A stretch of DNA of 64,000 nt from a virus: positions 83,619 to 147,618 of the IMG/VR virus record IMGVR_UViG_3300042505_001173. One strand, 5' to 3'. The position numbers and the translations under genes were made by a program. Shown here piece after piece: positions 41,683 through 51,174 of this stretch (position 1 is its first letter; the number at the start of each line of letters is the position of its first letter). The notes beneath the pieces are model-generated. The model did no database searches, was not told the origin of the DNA, and saw only the letters and a list, made by a program, of their open reading frames with translations.

Positions 41683-42378
41683 ATGTTAACAATTACAGAA
41701 GCGGCTCAACAATTTTTAAACCACGGTGAGCAAAATCAAGTATTGTCGCCAATTGATTATGACGGGGCAGAACATTTGCTATTTGATATTGTTGATTTTT
41801 CTGACCAAAAAGTTAAGTTTTTAATAGACGATAAGTACGTGATTGTTTATGTCGTACGAGATACAGGTCCAGGAAATTGGGAAGAGGTAAAACAAAATTA
41901 CACAGACAAATGCTTAGGTACATCAGCTTTATACCCTGAAGAAATCAGAAAGAAATTAATAAAGAAGTATGGTAAGCAGCCAATATACAAACATCTTGAA
42001 ACAGGTGAGATTGTAACATCGTTTGACTGGGATACACATAAAGATGAGTTTGATGAATCACAGTTTGAGGTAAAACTAAATGCGACATCCGATTATGCGT
42101 GCGCATCAAAAGAAGCTCGTGATATGTTGTGGTCGTCTTTAACTGATGAAGAGATCGCTAAAATACATTCACGAGTAGTAGATCGTATTTCTGATTCATT
42201 GAATGAGTTGATGCAAATTGAAACCTGCGTTGAACGACCATACTCGGTACATGTATTTAACGAGACAAGCGATTCATTTACACGAGTATTTGAAACATAT
42301 GAGCAGTGTTTAGAATTGATTGAAGATATTCATACTAATAAATTAACCGTGTTATTAAACAGTATGGTAATCGCATGA
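41683..42378 (+). CDS. Hypothetical protein upstream of RNase H (231 aa)
   Basis: I do not recognise this protein. It has an acidic, mixed alpha/beta composition. The N-terminal 100 residues look like a small globular domain (FDIVDFSDQKVKFLIDDKYV). An AAGGAAA ribosome binding site precedes the ATG and the stop overlaps the RNase H start by four bases, so the two are co-translated. No membrane segment or metal motif is visible. Confidence 0.7.
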   Translation: MLTITEAAQQFLNHGEQNQVLSPIDYDGAEHLLFDIVDFSDQKVKFLIDDKYVIVYVVRDTGPGNWEEVKQNYTDKCLGTSALYPEEIRKKLIKKYGKQPIYKHLETGEIVTSFDWDTHKDEFDESQFEVKLNATSDYACASKEARDMLWSSLTDEEIAKIHSRVVDRISDSLNELMQIETCVERPYSVHVFNETSDSFTRVFETYEQCLELIEDIHTNKLTVLLNSMVIA

Positions 42379-43382
42379 ACCGTATATTAGTTATGGATAT
42401 GTCAAATATTTTATATAAAACATTTTATGTAAAAGATGACAAAATGTCCAACCATATTGCACATAAATCATTACCTCAAGAAGAGAAAGATGATTTAGAG
42501 ATTCGTAGCGCGTTTCATAGGTCGCTAGTATCATTGAACCGGTATTATCTTGACCATAGTCCTACTACTATGATATGTGTGTTTGATCGATTTAACTGGC
42601 GTGATGATTACTCTAAGTCAGAAGAATGCTATAGTAAACGGGTATATAAAGGTACTCGTAGACAAAAGCAAACCCCTGCAGAGCAACAACAATACCAAAG
42701 ATTCAAACAATTTACAAATGAGTTTGAAGTAATGTTGACAGAAATGACAGCAATCCCGTGCCTATCAGCGAATTTGTTAGAAGCGGATGATATTATCGCT
42801 GGGTTATGTAAAATATACGGTGGAAATGATACCGCTCCTGATAACGGTAGTACATTTGATCATACTGAAGACCATCATGAAGTAACGATTGTAAGCGCTG
42901 ATAAAGATATGATTCAGTTGTTGCGGTACGATAGAGTTAAATTATTAGATCCTGCTACCAAGAAATACCGAACATTAGAAAACACTGGCAATGAATCTGT
43001 TGATTTATATCTATACGTTAAGTATATGAGAGGTGATAGAGGTGATAATGTAGCTTCAGCGTTCCCTAGATATAGATTGAAAAAGATAGTAGAAGCGTAC
43101 GAAGATCCGTATAAGCATACAAATCTAATGAAAAGTGAATGGACTGACCATGAGGGTAATATAATGGTAGTTGGTGAGATATTTAATGAAAATAAATTAT
43201 TAACTAATTTAACTCACCAACCGAAACATATTCAAGATATCATGTTAGAAACAATACTAACAGGTTTAAATTCACCTAAGCGTTTTGATAGGTTTCAATT
43301 TGTAAAATTTCTTAAAAATAACAAATTGAATAATGTAAACCGACTCATTGATTCATATATACCTTTACTAAGTATGAAATAA
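42375..43382 (+). CDS. rnh: RNase H / 5'-3' flap exonuclease (T4 Rnh-like), 335 aa
   Basis: A FEN-type PIN-fold nuclease: MDMSNILYKTFY with the first Asp, CVFDRFNWRDDYSK, EADDIIAGL, VSADKDMIQLL, and the helix-hairpin-helix region RGDRGDNVASAF. All acidic metal-binding clusters are present. It removes RNA primers and flaps on the lagging strand. The length slightly exceeds T4 Rnh owing to a hydrophilic insert (NDTAPDNGSTFDHTEDHHE) before the SADKD block. It is the last gene of the replication operon. Confidence 0.92.
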   Translation: MNRILVMDMSNILYKTFYVKDDKMSNHIAHKSLPQEEKDDLEIRSAFHRSLVSLNRYYLDHSPTTMICVFDRFNWRDDYSKSEECYSKRVYKGTRRQKQTPAEQQQYQRFKQFTNEFEVMLTEMTAIPCLSANLLEADDIIAGLCKIYGGNDTAPDNGSTFDHTEDHHEVTIVSADKDMIQLLRYDRVKLLDPATKKYRTLENTGNESVDLYLYVKYMRGDRGDNVASAFPRYRLKKIVEAYEDPYKHTNLMKSEWTDHEGNIMVVGEIFNENKLLTNLTHQPKHIQDIMLETILTGLNSPKRFDRFQFVKFLKNNKLNNVNRLIDSYIPLLSMK

Positions 43383-43691
43383 TTATTGTTTTGCTTCATC
43401 TGCGCTATTTGTCGCAGAATCAGCTGCGTAACCTGTGGTGAGCCCTATATAAAATATTGTAGAAAGGCTCATTTCAGGTGTAACAACATCATACGATAAT
43501 GCACTCATTGTAGCTAGTAACGATGTACCAAACGAACATAATGTACCAAACACGTTAACACTACCAAACCAATCCTTAAGTGATACTAGAGTTTCTTCTT
43601 TAGCTCGTTTTTTAACGTAGTGACTTATCATACCAACAGCAACACTTACTACGAATGTAAAGTAGTAGTGAGTATGGAAAAACTCTTCCAT
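43383..43691 (-). CDS. Small three-helix membrane protein, holin candidate (102 aa)
   Basis: Three hydrophobic segments are visible (about residues 8-25, 42-65 and 76-93), with a short N-terminal acidic-His stretch, a basic loop HYVKKRAKEE after the first segment, and a charged C-terminus. Size and layout fit a phage holin, but membrane proteins of other roles look alike. The ATG at 43691 has a strong TAAGGAG site; an earlier ATG at 43712 overlaps it. The gene lies alone on the minus strand between two plus-strand groups. No endolysin is adjacent. Confidence 0.65.
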   Translation of the reverse strand: MEEFFHTHYYFTFVVSVAVGMISHYVKKRAKEETLVSLKDWFGSVNVFGTLCSFGTSLLATMSALSYDVVTPEMSLSTIFYIGLTTGYAADSATNSADEAKQ

Positions 43692-43745
43692 ATTAATCTC
43701 CTTATTTTTCAATTATATAGTTTTTTCAACCTTGAAAAATACACA

Positions 43746-43753
43746 TATAAATA
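43746..43753 (+). promoter_or_regulatory. T4-type late promoter TATAAATA
   Basis: Perfect TATAAATA, 49 bases before the ATG of the gene at 43802. Confidence 0.7.
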
Positions 43754-43801
43754 TTTTTGATAACATTTTTAAACCAAATATATTTATTGGAGATACAAAT
43801 T

Positions 43802-44278
43802 ATGGTACAATCAGTTCAGTCACGTTTTAGATTTATTGAATGGTTAGATTTAGACGGTACAGGTGTATTAACCGAATGCGCAATCGTAAAACGTTTCACT
43901 AACGGTGATACTTACTACTTTACGTTAGAATCATTAGATATGATCGACAAACAACGTTTAAAAACTATTTTAGTTAACCGTAATTCATCTTTATACGATG
44001 AATTGTGGAAAGTACTAGAGCAAAACACATTAGGTAACGGAGTGAACGCGTTAGTATATTTTAATCAGCTCGTTAAACAAATTACTCCAAATGGTACAAT
44101 TTTACCATTTGGTACAAATAGACATAGTGCTACAAACTATAATTACACTCCAGTAGGCGCGGAGAATATTCAAACTACACCTGAACCAACTGTTCAAGCA
44201 GCTCCAGCACAAACACCACCTCAAAGCTTTGAACAAGTAACTAAATCAACAGCACCTGGAAAAAGTAAAAATCAATGA
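43802..44278 (+). CDS. Late protein with Pro/Gln/Thr-rich tail (158 aa)
   Basis: I do not recognise this protein. Residues 1-100 are a globular alpha/beta domain (SRFRFIEWLDLDGTG, GDTYYFTLESLDM); the last 45 residues are low-complexity Pro, Gln, Ala and Thr. The perfect late promoter and GGAGA ribosome binding site indicate strong late expression, so I infer a virion or assembly protein. The frame could open upstream, but only the ATG at 43802 has a proper site. Confidence 0.7.
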   Translation: MVQSVQSRFRFIEWLDLDGTGVLTECAIVKRFTNGDTYYFTLESLDMIDKQRLKTILVNRNSSLYDELWKVLEQNTLGNGVNALVYFNQLVKQITPNGTILPFGTNRHSATNYNYTPVGAENIQTTPEPTVQAAPAQTPPQSFEQVTKSTAPGKSKNQ

Positions 44279-44478
44279 TAGATAACCCATATCAACAATT
44301 AGTTGAAATGGAAACTCGGTTAGCACGTGAGGTATACGATTTGTACGTGTATATTTCACGGATAATTTTAGAAGAAGATGATATACCGAGTGATTACGAT
44401 TTGATGGTAACACAGTTATTTTCGATGATAGAATATCGAAAAATTCTTAAGCAGCGAATCGAATTAAACAAGGAATGA
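44275..44478 (+). CDS. Small helical hypothetical protein (67 aa)
   Basis: It overlaps the preceding gene by four bases (ATGA) and is therefore co-expressed late. The sequence is acidic and almost entirely helical (QQLVEMETRLAREVYDLYV). The function is unknown. A strong hairpin follows. Confidence 0.65.
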   Translation: MIDNPYQQLVEMETRLAREVYDLYVYISRIILEEDDIPSDYDLMVTQLFSMIEYRKILKQRIELNKE

Positions 44479-44479
44479 A

Positions 44480-44506
44480 ACAGCGAGGTTAATAGAACCT
44501 CGCTGT
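44480..44506. terminator. Stem-loop between convergent genes
   Basis: ACAGCGAGGTT (44480-44490) pairs perfectly with AACCTCGCTGT (44496-44506). It overlaps the last codons of the convergent minus-strand gene and serves both directions. There is no T-run. Confidence 0.65.
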
Positions 44507-45769
44507 ACCCATTTGTGGTGTTTTAAACCTAATAGTTACTTGATTGTTAGCTGAATTTATTGTACCCGCTTCACCGTACGAAACTTTATAATCAACGTCT
44601 TCAACCAACACAACAGTATCGACAAAAACTAATATTTTAGGTGTATATCCTAACTGGTGGAAAATATTCCACGTAGTTGAAGGTGTAACTGAATTATATT
44701 CAAAAGTGTTTGTTAATCTGTAATCGTTAGGTAATACAAAATCGTGAGCGGTTTTAGCAGGTGTAGGATCAACAGATACAGTTAGTGTATAGGTAATATA
44801 ATAAATGCTATGCTGAGGTTTATCGATTGGATCAAATATGAGATGTGTTAACAACCTAGGAGCTTCAAGTTCAGGATGGTTAGGGTTGTTTTTATCTATT
44901 GCTTGCGCTAGTAGAGTATCATAGCTCTCATTTGTTGTTTGTGTAGCTGTACCTAACGATACATAAGCTGGTAACGTATCAATGAAATTAGAATCTGCTG
45001 TAACCACATTAATAGACGAATATTTACTATAAATGCGTATTTTATTTGTTGATAGTTCAGCGTAGCATTTATATCTTTTTAATGCTCTATTAAATTTCTC
45101 AATCAAGTTTGAAAATGTTGAGTTATCAACAATAAATGACACGACAGTTAGAGTTTCACCAATCTGTAGAGTTAGCTGCAGTGTAGTATTTGTGAGGTAC
45201 GATGTACTCACAAGGTTAGTTGGATCTAAATTTATATCTTGATATCCGGAAATAGGACTATAATTTTGACCTGTATATAAAGCAATTTCATCAAAAGTAT
45301 ATACTTTTGTGTCACTCGGTTCACTCACACCCAATGTACAGCTTACTGTTACTTTTGTATTATCATTGTCAATATAACTAACAACGCCGTCAATATTTCT
45401 ATGAGTTTCAGTGTACACAGGGGTTGTGCTAGTAGGGTTTCCATTGACGGTGGTCTCAATTGTATTATTGCTACCTAATGAATTAGGGTCTACTTGTTTG
45501 CGAAAAGTCTCATGGTATAATGTTGATTTCCAGCCTGCATAATCAGGTGATACACCATCATTAGGTGAGTAATGTTTAAAAGAATTGTCTGGCTTTTTTA
45601 CGGTGGCACCATTACCGAACGCTATACTATTAACCCAATAATTACTTTCATCTGATAAAGATCGTGCAATTACACGAGCAAAATTACCCGGGTGAATATC
45701 GTTTTCACGGTTTAAAATAATATTATCGAATTGATCACGAATTACACAATGTCCTTTTATTGATATCAT
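44489..45769 (-). CDS. Structural protein, ITGHC family paralogue 1 (426 aa)
   Basis: The start (ISIKGHCVIRDQFDNIIL, then HPGNFARVIARSL and IAFGNGAT) is shared with the next two genes, as are DEIALYT and LTHLIFDPI. The C-terminus carries a beta module (WNIFHQLGYTPKILVFVD, then VTIRFKTPQMGTARF) that recurs in several other proteins here. I infer a virion component of tail or baseplate fibres; no T4 counterpart is recognised. The gene is last in the minus-strand late operon 48079-44489. Confidence 0.72.
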   Translation of the reverse strand: MISIKGHCVIRDQFDNIILNRENDIHPGNFARVIARSLSDESNYWVNSIAFGNGATVKKPDNSFKHYSPNDGVSPDYAGWKSTLYHETFRKQVDPNSLGSNNTIETTVNGNPTSTTPVYTETHRNIDGVVSYIDNDNTKVTVSCTLGVSEPSDTKVYTFDEIALYTGQNYSPISGYQDINLDPTNLVSTSYLTNTTLQLTLQIGETLTVVSFIVDNSTFSNLIEKFNRALKRYKCYAELSTNKIRIYSKYSSINVVTADSNFIDTLPAYVSLGTATQTTNESYDTLLAQAIDKNNPNHPELEAPRLLTHLIFDPIDKPQHSIYYITYTLTVSVDPTPAKTAHDFVLPNDYRLTNTFEYNSVTPSTTWNIFHQLGYTPKILVFVDTVVLVEDVDYKVSYGEAGTINSANNQVTIRFKTPQMGTARFY

Positions 45770-45780
45770 TTATTTGACGC

Positions 45781-46497
45781 TCATGTAGGTTGAATAATTG
45801 TTATTGTTGGGTTAGTATCGGTTCTATTAACGTAAACTGTTAGGGTATATTTGATATTAAACGTACGATTTGCTGTTTTAAGAACTGGTGAAAACGTTAA
45901 ATGGGTTAACATACGTTTAAATTCTTTTGTACCATCGATTGGATTATACTGAAAACCGCCAACAGAGTCTAACGGTAAACCATCAGTAAATAAACCTATT
46001 TCGTCAAAAATAAAATTATTACTACCGGGTATATAACCTTTACCTATTGCATTGGTAGCAGTAGGTTTTGTATCATCCTGTATTTGTGTTACTGGTTCAT
46101 ACTTACCTAGTGTGCACGATATCACCACCTGTGATATTCTATCTTTATCTAAACTTGCAACACCGCTACCAGATGTAGATTTATCAGTACTCATAATATC
46201 ACCAGGAGTACCAATATGAGCATATTCAAAATAAGTTTGATTATATAATGTAGCGTCCCATTCTGTATCTTGAACAGGTTTGTATACTATAGATGACGTT
46301 GAGTGGTTATAATCAGTACCTCCATTACCGAAAGCTATTACGTATATGCTATTATTAGCTTCATGTGCTAATCCTCTAGCGATAACGAGCTCCATATTTT
46401 TATAGTTGATGGAATTTAATTGATTTAAATGTACATGACCTAAATCATCAGTTATTAAACAGTGCCCGGTAATTTGAATAGGTAAATTTTCAATCAT
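45781..46497 (-). CDS. Structural protein, ITGHC family paralogue 2 (238 aa)
   Basis: The shortest of three paralogues: QITGHCLITDDLGHVHL, ELVIARGLAHEAN, IAFGNGGT, FDEIGLFTDG, LTHLTFSPVL, ending in a Thr-rich strand (YTLTVYVNRT). It lacks the C-terminal beta module of paralogue 1, so it may be the core unit. Its start overlaps the stop of paralogue 3 by four bases, showing translational coupling. Confidence 0.7.
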   Translation of the reverse strand: MIENLPIQITGHCLITDDLGHVHLNQLNSINYKNMELVIARGLAHEANNSIYVIAFGNGGTDYNHSTSSIVYKPVQDTEWDATLYNQTYFEYAHIGTPGDIMSTDKSTSGSGVASLDKDRISQVVISCTLGKYEPVTQIQDDTKPTATNAIGKGYIPGSNNFIFDEIGLFTDGLPLDSVGGFQYNPIDGTKEFKRMLTHLTFSPVLKTANRTFNIKYTLTVYVNRTDTNPTITIIQPT

Positions 46498-47648
46498 TTT
46501 ATGGTACGCGCTACTACAATGTTCAAAATATATTCAATGATGTATGTTCTATTCATTGGTTTGCGAATTGGGTCAAATATTAAATGTGTTAACATTCTTG
46601 CAGATTCTAAACTAGGTTGATCAGCATTGTTTTGCACGCCAACACTTGCTCCAGATATTGAATCATTTATACCTGCGAATAACATCATATTACCGAATAA
46701 CCAATCAGCGTTAGACTGTTCCGTTTTGATATTCACACTAGAAAATGGACCTGTTGTCTTACTTGAAAAAACCATATACCCAAAATACGAACCCGCAGAT
46801 GAGTCACCAGTTTTCATTGATACTGTTAATTGAGGAATACTATCGTTAAGAATATTGATTAAGTCTATGAACCTTATAGTATACACATCAACAGAAGCAT
46901 TCGTTACAGTATGGTAAGCATATGATTGGTCAGTATATATTTGATATTGATGGTTAACACCATCAATATCGATAGATAAAGTGTACGCTGTATCTACATC
47001 TAATTTTGTATCGACGTATATATTAGGTGTAGAGAAGGTAACTGTTTGTTTACCACTAACCGGTACATCAGTTTCGGTACCACCAGTAAATAGCGCTAAT
47101 TCATCAAACTCAAATGCTGAATCAATTGGTACGTCAGTATCATTTAAATCAGATATGTATTGACTCGTTGGTTCATTTCTATTTAGCACGCAAGATACTA
47201 CAACTTTTGAATTCCATAAGGTAGTAGTGGTATTTTGATATTCGACACTAACAACTCCAGGACCTGCTAAATCGTTTGGCTTAACTAATGGATCATCTTT
47301 AGCAGATGCATTTGCACCTTCACCTATATGTGTATCACTATCGTCAATAATTTCTGAATACGTTTCACTATACAGTTTAGACTTATAACCTGAGATATCA
47401 GGGTATATACCATCGTTCACGTTATTGTACGTTACATTTTGTGCTATATCTACAAACGTTCCACCGTTACCGAACGCAATACGTTTAATAAATTGGTTAG
47501 GCTCGTTAGATAAACCTCGTGCAAATGCACGGGATATATTCATAGGATGAACAGCGTTCTTTTTATCAAGTACAATATTTCCCAAATCATCAGAAATAAT
47601 ACATTGTCCGGATACATCAACCTGGACTGACTGATTATCAAAAATCAT
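46494..47648 (-). CDS. Structural protein, ITGHC family paralogue 3 (384 aa)
   Basis: It carries the same landmarks (DVSGQCIISDDLGNIVL, NISRAFARGLSNEPN, IAFGNGGT, FDELALFTGG, LTHLIFDPI) with a larger insert in the middle (residues about 220-330), predicted beta. The three paralogues differ mainly in this insert and in the C-terminus, as in families that exchange surface loops. It overlaps the genes on both sides by four bases. Confidence 0.7.
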   Translation of the reverse strand: MIFDNQSVQVDVSGQCIISDDLGNIVLDKKNAVHPMNISRAFARGLSNEPNQFIKRIAFGNGGTFVDIAQNVTYNNVNDGIYPDISGYKSKLYSETYSEIIDDSDTHIGEGANASAKDDPLVKPNDLAGPGVVSVEYQNTTTTLWNSKVVVSCVLNRNEPTSQYISDLNDTDVPIDSAFEFDELALFTGGTETDVPVSGKQTVTFSTPNIYVDTKLDVDTAYTLSIDIDGVNHQYQIYTDQSYAYHTVTNASVDVYTIRFIDLINILNDSIPQLTVSMKTGDSSAGSYFGYMVFSSKTTGPFSSVNIKTEQSNADWLFGNMMLFAGINDSISGASVGVQNNADQPSLESARMLTHLIFDPIRKPMNRTYIIEYILNIVVARTIK

Positions 47649-48079
47649 ATACCTGTACCTCCACCTAATCTTGCAGTACCGGACATGGGCGACGAAAATT
47701 CTACCACTGTAGTATTATTATCAGGACATGTAATATTTTTAGGTAAAATTGTTTGATATTGATTATTGAGTAACACTACAACATCGATATTAACATATTT
47801 TGCATTTAAATTATGTGCGATATTCCAAATAGAAGCTGCTGAGTTCTGAACGTGCGAATAACCGTTAGGTTCAACAGTAACTGCTACTCCTCCTACTCGT
47901 GGTTGAGAGAATTGAACACGTACAGTATTTTCATCGACTATAGATATTTCTTTAGGAATAATCATAGTGTTAGTACTAGTTACAGGGTCTGGGATCCATA
48001 CATCAACCAACGGTGATAATGACCGTTGGTTATGCGCAATCGTCCAAATATTTGCTGGAGTTGTTTGTTCGAATATCAT
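47645..48079 (-). CDS. Small structural protein made of two W-x-I-x-H beta modules (144 aa)
   Basis: It consists of two tandem copies of one module: PANIWTIAHNQRSLSPLVDV ending VQFSQPRVGGVAV, and ASIWNIAHNLNAKYVNIDVV ending VEFSSPMSGTARLG. The same module is found singly or in pairs in neighbouring structural proteins and at 26688-27638. It is the first gene of the operon and has a perfect late promoter 29 bases upstream. An interaction domain of tail fibres or baseplate is likely (inference). Confidence 0.72.
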   Translation of the reverse strand: MIFEQTTPANIWTIAHNQRSLSPLVDVWIPDPVTSTNTMIIPKEISIVDENTVRVQFSQPRVGGVAVTVEPNGYSHVQNSAASIWNIAHNLNAKYVNIDVVVLLNNQYQTILPKNITCPDNNTTVVEFSSPMSGTARLGGGTGI

Positions 48080-48107
48080 ATTATTGCAATAGAATGTTAT
48101 AATAGAG

Positions 48108-48115
48108 TATTTATA
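48108..48115 (-). promoter_or_regulatory. T4-type late promoter TATAAATA
   Basis: Perfect minus-strand TATAAATA, 29 bases before the start of the operon 48079-44489. Confidence 0.75.
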
Positions 48116-48127
48116 TTGTTGGCGACA

Positions 48128-49762
48128 TTATAATAATTGTGTTCTACCTGCGACACTACCTGCAAACGTAATAGTGGTATCGCTTGTTGAATCATGTACT
48201 ATAGAATTTGGAATTGTTAGTATGCCGTTAACGTATGATCTAACAATAGGCATGTACCCCAATCCGTGTGATATCTTCCATACCGATGCTGGAGCTGTTT
48301 GAACGTAATTACTAACAACCGTAGGAGATGTCGATGCTGATAGAGCTGTTGAACTAGTTAACAATATTTGAGCTGTACCTGATGCAGGACTATCAAAACT
48401 AACTATTATACGGTCACCGTTTACAATTTTTATTAGTGTTGGAGATAGTACAGAACCTAAATCATCGGTAATTTGAATTACAGCATTAGTAGTGCCTTGT
48501 CCGTGATCTAAAGTCCATTGAATACTAGGAATGGTTTGACGGTATGTAAATCCTACGACTGTTGTACCACCTGACGGTGCTGTTGGTAACGCAGTGGGTG
48601 TCCCAGGAGGTAGCGAAACAGATTCATCATACGATAGAGTCTCAAGACCGTCAGCATCCCATCCACCTAAGTTTAGCCAGTTAGTGTTACTAGGTGAACC
48701 TGAAACAAGTCCTCCAAGATTGGTAATTGAGTTGGATGTAGTGTACAGTTTACCGGTGTATAGGTCAACTGTGACCGGTAAATTTAAAACGTCGTCGGAC
48801 GGCAACTGATATATAATTTGTGGATCAATATCTATAAAAATTGTATCACTTGAAACAATTGTACCAATTTTTTGAATAAATCCTGTAGATGGTATACTAG
48901 TTTGTATTGTACCGTTATTCCCTAGATACACAGCAGTAGAAGGCAGCTCATTAAAATGCCAATTTATATTAGTGATATAACCATTAGATACGACACCGGA
49001 CACTTCTGAATCATATACTTCTGTTCTTATCATACCGATAGCTGACTTATATTCAGGGTCAAAGCATGATGATAATTGGATTTTATTATCTTTATAAAAC
49101 GATACTACACTATATTCAGGTATATGACCTTGAGCTGCAGCATAAAACAACGATGAACTAAAATCAACCGGGTCAATGACAGATTTTGTTGTATACAGAT
49201 TTGATTCAGTAGTAACAAATTGTGAACCATTTTTACGGGTCAGAGGATACCCGTCCGAATCAAAAAGTATATAACCCGATAAGCAGTCCGTATTGTCATT
49301 GACTTGTGTACCGAGCGCATAAGATTGAATACTGATACCATCGTAAATACAAGCAAAAACTCTAATCTTTTCAACCCAATTGTTATTTTCATACACGAAC
49401 ATTATATTGCGTGATGTATCATACCAATGTAATGTGGAGTTTGGGTTATTAGGTTTAGTACTTTGAATCAAAGGTTCAAGAGATGTATGTCCAAATGTAC
49501 GAATACCGGTTTGCATATTGATATCCCAGTACAACCAGTGTCTACCGGATATAGGCGCTAGGAATGGACCCCAAGCATCGTTAACAGTATTTGAATCCTC
49601 ATACAAATAATTTGATTCATTGTGAGCAAATGTAATTAATACCGAAGAGTGGTTTGGATCTAGCGATACATATGTTGGTAGTATATCATCCCGGTAACAA
49701 TTAGGTGAATTGCTAGTATTAACTGAACATTTAACGATACCTTGTCTAAATGATAATTTCAT
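48128..49762 (-). CDS. Structural protein, MKL-FRQGIVK family A (544 aa)
   Basis: It opens MKLSFRQGIVKCSVN, the same start as its neighbour, and keeps AWGPF, HWLYWDIN, TFGHTSLEP, LHWYDTS, VFACIYDG, VDLYTGKLYT. The last 160 residues contain two W-x-I/L-x-H beta modules (SIQWTLDHGQGTTNAVIQI; SVWKISHGLGYMPIVRSYV). The FRQGIVK start is one I know from structural proteins of large myoviruses. Its role in tail or fibre is inferred. It is 15 bases after the paralogue upstream. Confidence 0.75.
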   Translation of the reverse strand: MKLSFRQGIVKCSVNTSNSPNCYRDDILPTYVSLDPNHSSVLITFAHNESNYLYEDSNTVNDAWGPFLAPISGRHWLYWDINMQTGIRTFGHTSLEPLIQSTKPNNPNSTLHWYDTSRNIMFVYENNNWVEKIRVFACIYDGISIQSYALGTQVNDNTDCLSGYILFDSDGYPLTRKNGSQFVTTESNLYTTKSVIDPVDFSSSLFYAAAQGHIPEYSVVSFYKDNKIQLSSCFDPEYKSAIGMIRTEVYDSEVSGVVSNGYITNINWHFNELPSTAVYLGNNGTIQTSIPSTGFIQKIGTIVSSDTIFIDIDPQIIYQLPSDDVLNLPVTVDLYTGKLYTTSNSITNLGGLVSGSPSNTNWLNLGGWDADGLETLSYDESVSLPPGTPTALPTAPSGGTTVVGFTYRQTIPSIQWTLDHGQGTTNAVIQITDDLGSVLSPTLIKIVNGDRIIVSFDSPASGTAQILLTSSTALSASTSPTVVSNYVQTAPASVWKISHGLGYMPIVRSYVNGILTIPNSIVHDSTSDTTITFAGSVAGRTQLL

Positions 49763-49777
49763 GTCGTAATATCTCTT

Positions 49778-51055
49778 TTAATATATGAATAGTGTTGCGG
49801 TACCGCTAATAGGTGTATTAAACATAATACGTATAGTGGAATTAGAAACCGGTACAATAGAAATAGGATTAATCATTTCACCGATAGAGTTAAAGGTTTG
49901 TACCACAAAATTATTTGATCTTGGATCATGGTTTAACCACCAGGTATAGCTTGCGCTCACAAAAACATAATTGGTAGATTGTACATTATAATATAGATAG
50001 CTAGAACTTCCAATATGTTGCGGAGGTGTATAAAATTTACCTGTTTTAAGATTTACAGATACAGGTACCGGACGTTTTGGGTTTGGTTCATAGTGAATAT
50101 TATGAAACGAGGTATCAATATATACAGTGTCTGATGAAATTACATGTCCTACTTTTTGAATAAAACCATGAACAGGAGGATATGATATAAATTTACCGTG
50201 TAGACCTAGATATAGTGGCGACGAGGGTTCAGATCTCCAATAACTAGCATTATCGGTAATATATGATGTAGTTTTGTAATAAAAAGATTCACCAGCTGTT
50301 ACATCATGAGTTGTTATACCTACAACTATACTCTTATATTCATCATCATATGATGCAAGCTTTAATAATCCACTAGGTTCATACGATACCAACGAATTTT
50401 TTGGTAAATCTTCTGTAGCGGTCCCATGAGTAATAGATTGGTTTAAACTAACTGTTGTTGTTATTGATTTACTATCTACAAATGAAGTATCAGATGTTAA
50501 GAATTTATAAGAACCATCTATAGTTGCACGCTGGGTAGGTGAATTTAAGTCATCGTACACGATAAAACCAGCATTACATTCAGTAAAAATAGAAACTTGT
50601 GAAAGTAATGGATATGGGGTTATTGTACCGTTCAGATATTCACTTGCAAAAACGCGTATATTTTGTACCCAAGCGGTTCCGTTGAATACCTTCATGCAGG
50701 TTTCAGTTAAATCAAACCAATGTTGATCTACTTCAGGTAAATTAGGTGCAGCTTTTGAAACTATAGGTTGGTGAACAGTACTACCAAATGTACGGTATCC
50801 AGATAACTTATTGATATCCCAATACAACCAATATCGAATATTTGATGAGAATGGTCCCCATGCGTGATAAATTGATTTAGTCTCTTCAAATAAGAAATTA
50901 GAATCGTGATATGCAAAATTAATTAACACTCTATCAGAATATTTACTAACCTGCAAATTAACGTAGTTATCTCTAGTGTCCGCATCTAAAAAAATAGCTG
51001 TTTTATTATTATCTTCGGTATATTTTACTATACCTTGTCTAAACGGTAATTTCAT
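49778..51055 (-). CDS. Structural protein, MKL-FRQGIVK family B (425 aa)
   Basis: A paralogue of the downstream gene: MKLPFRQGIVKYTED, AWGPFSSNIRYWLYWDIN, YRTFGSTVHQP, QHWFDLTE, VFASEYLNG, VNLKTGKFYT, ending with one beta module (WWLNHDPRSNNFVV, then IRIMFNTPISGTATLFIY). A TTG upstream is in frame, but alignment with the paralogue supports the ATG at 51055. A late-type promoter, GATAAATA, lies 34 bases upstream. Confidence 0.75.
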   Translation of the reverse strand: MKLPFRQGIVKYTEDNNKTAIFLDADTRDNYVNLQVSKYSDRVLINFAYHDSNFLFEETKSIYHAWGPFSSNIRYWLYWDINKLSGYRTFGSTVHQPIVSKAAPNLPEVDQHWFDLTETCMKVFNGTAWVQNIRVFASEYLNGTITPYPLLSQVSIFTECNAGFIVYDDLNSPTQRATIDGSYKFLTSDTSFVDSKSITTTVSLNQSITHGTATEDLPKNSLVSYEPSGLLKLASYDDEYKSIVVGITTHDVTAGESFYYKTTSYITDNASYWRSEPSSPLYLGLHGKFISYPPVHGFIQKVGHVISSDTVYIDTSFHNIHYEPNPKRPVPVSVNLKTGKFYTPPQHIGSSSYLYYNVQSTNYVFVSASYTWWLNHDPRSNNFVVQTFNSIGEMINPISIVPVSNSTIRIMFNTPISGTATLFIY

Positions 51056-51088
51056 ATTTGTCAATTGGTAAACGTTGTTACTATTACA

Positions 51089-51096
51089 TATTTATC
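51089..51096 (-). promoter_or_regulatory. Late promoter candidate GATAAATA
   Basis: Minus-strand GATAAATA, one mismatch from TATAAATA, 34 bases before the start at 51055. Confidence 0.5.
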
Positions 51097-51129
51097 TTTT
51101 CTAATACTAGGATCTTACATATGTTTTTT

Positions 51130-51137
51130 TATAAATA
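51130..51137 (+). promoter_or_regulatory. T4-type late promoter TATAAATA
   Basis: Perfect TATAAATA, 38 bases before the GTG start of the exported-protein cassette. Confidence 0.75.
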
Positions 51138-51174
51138 TTAACATAATAAAAATTCTACTAAGATAAGGAATAAC

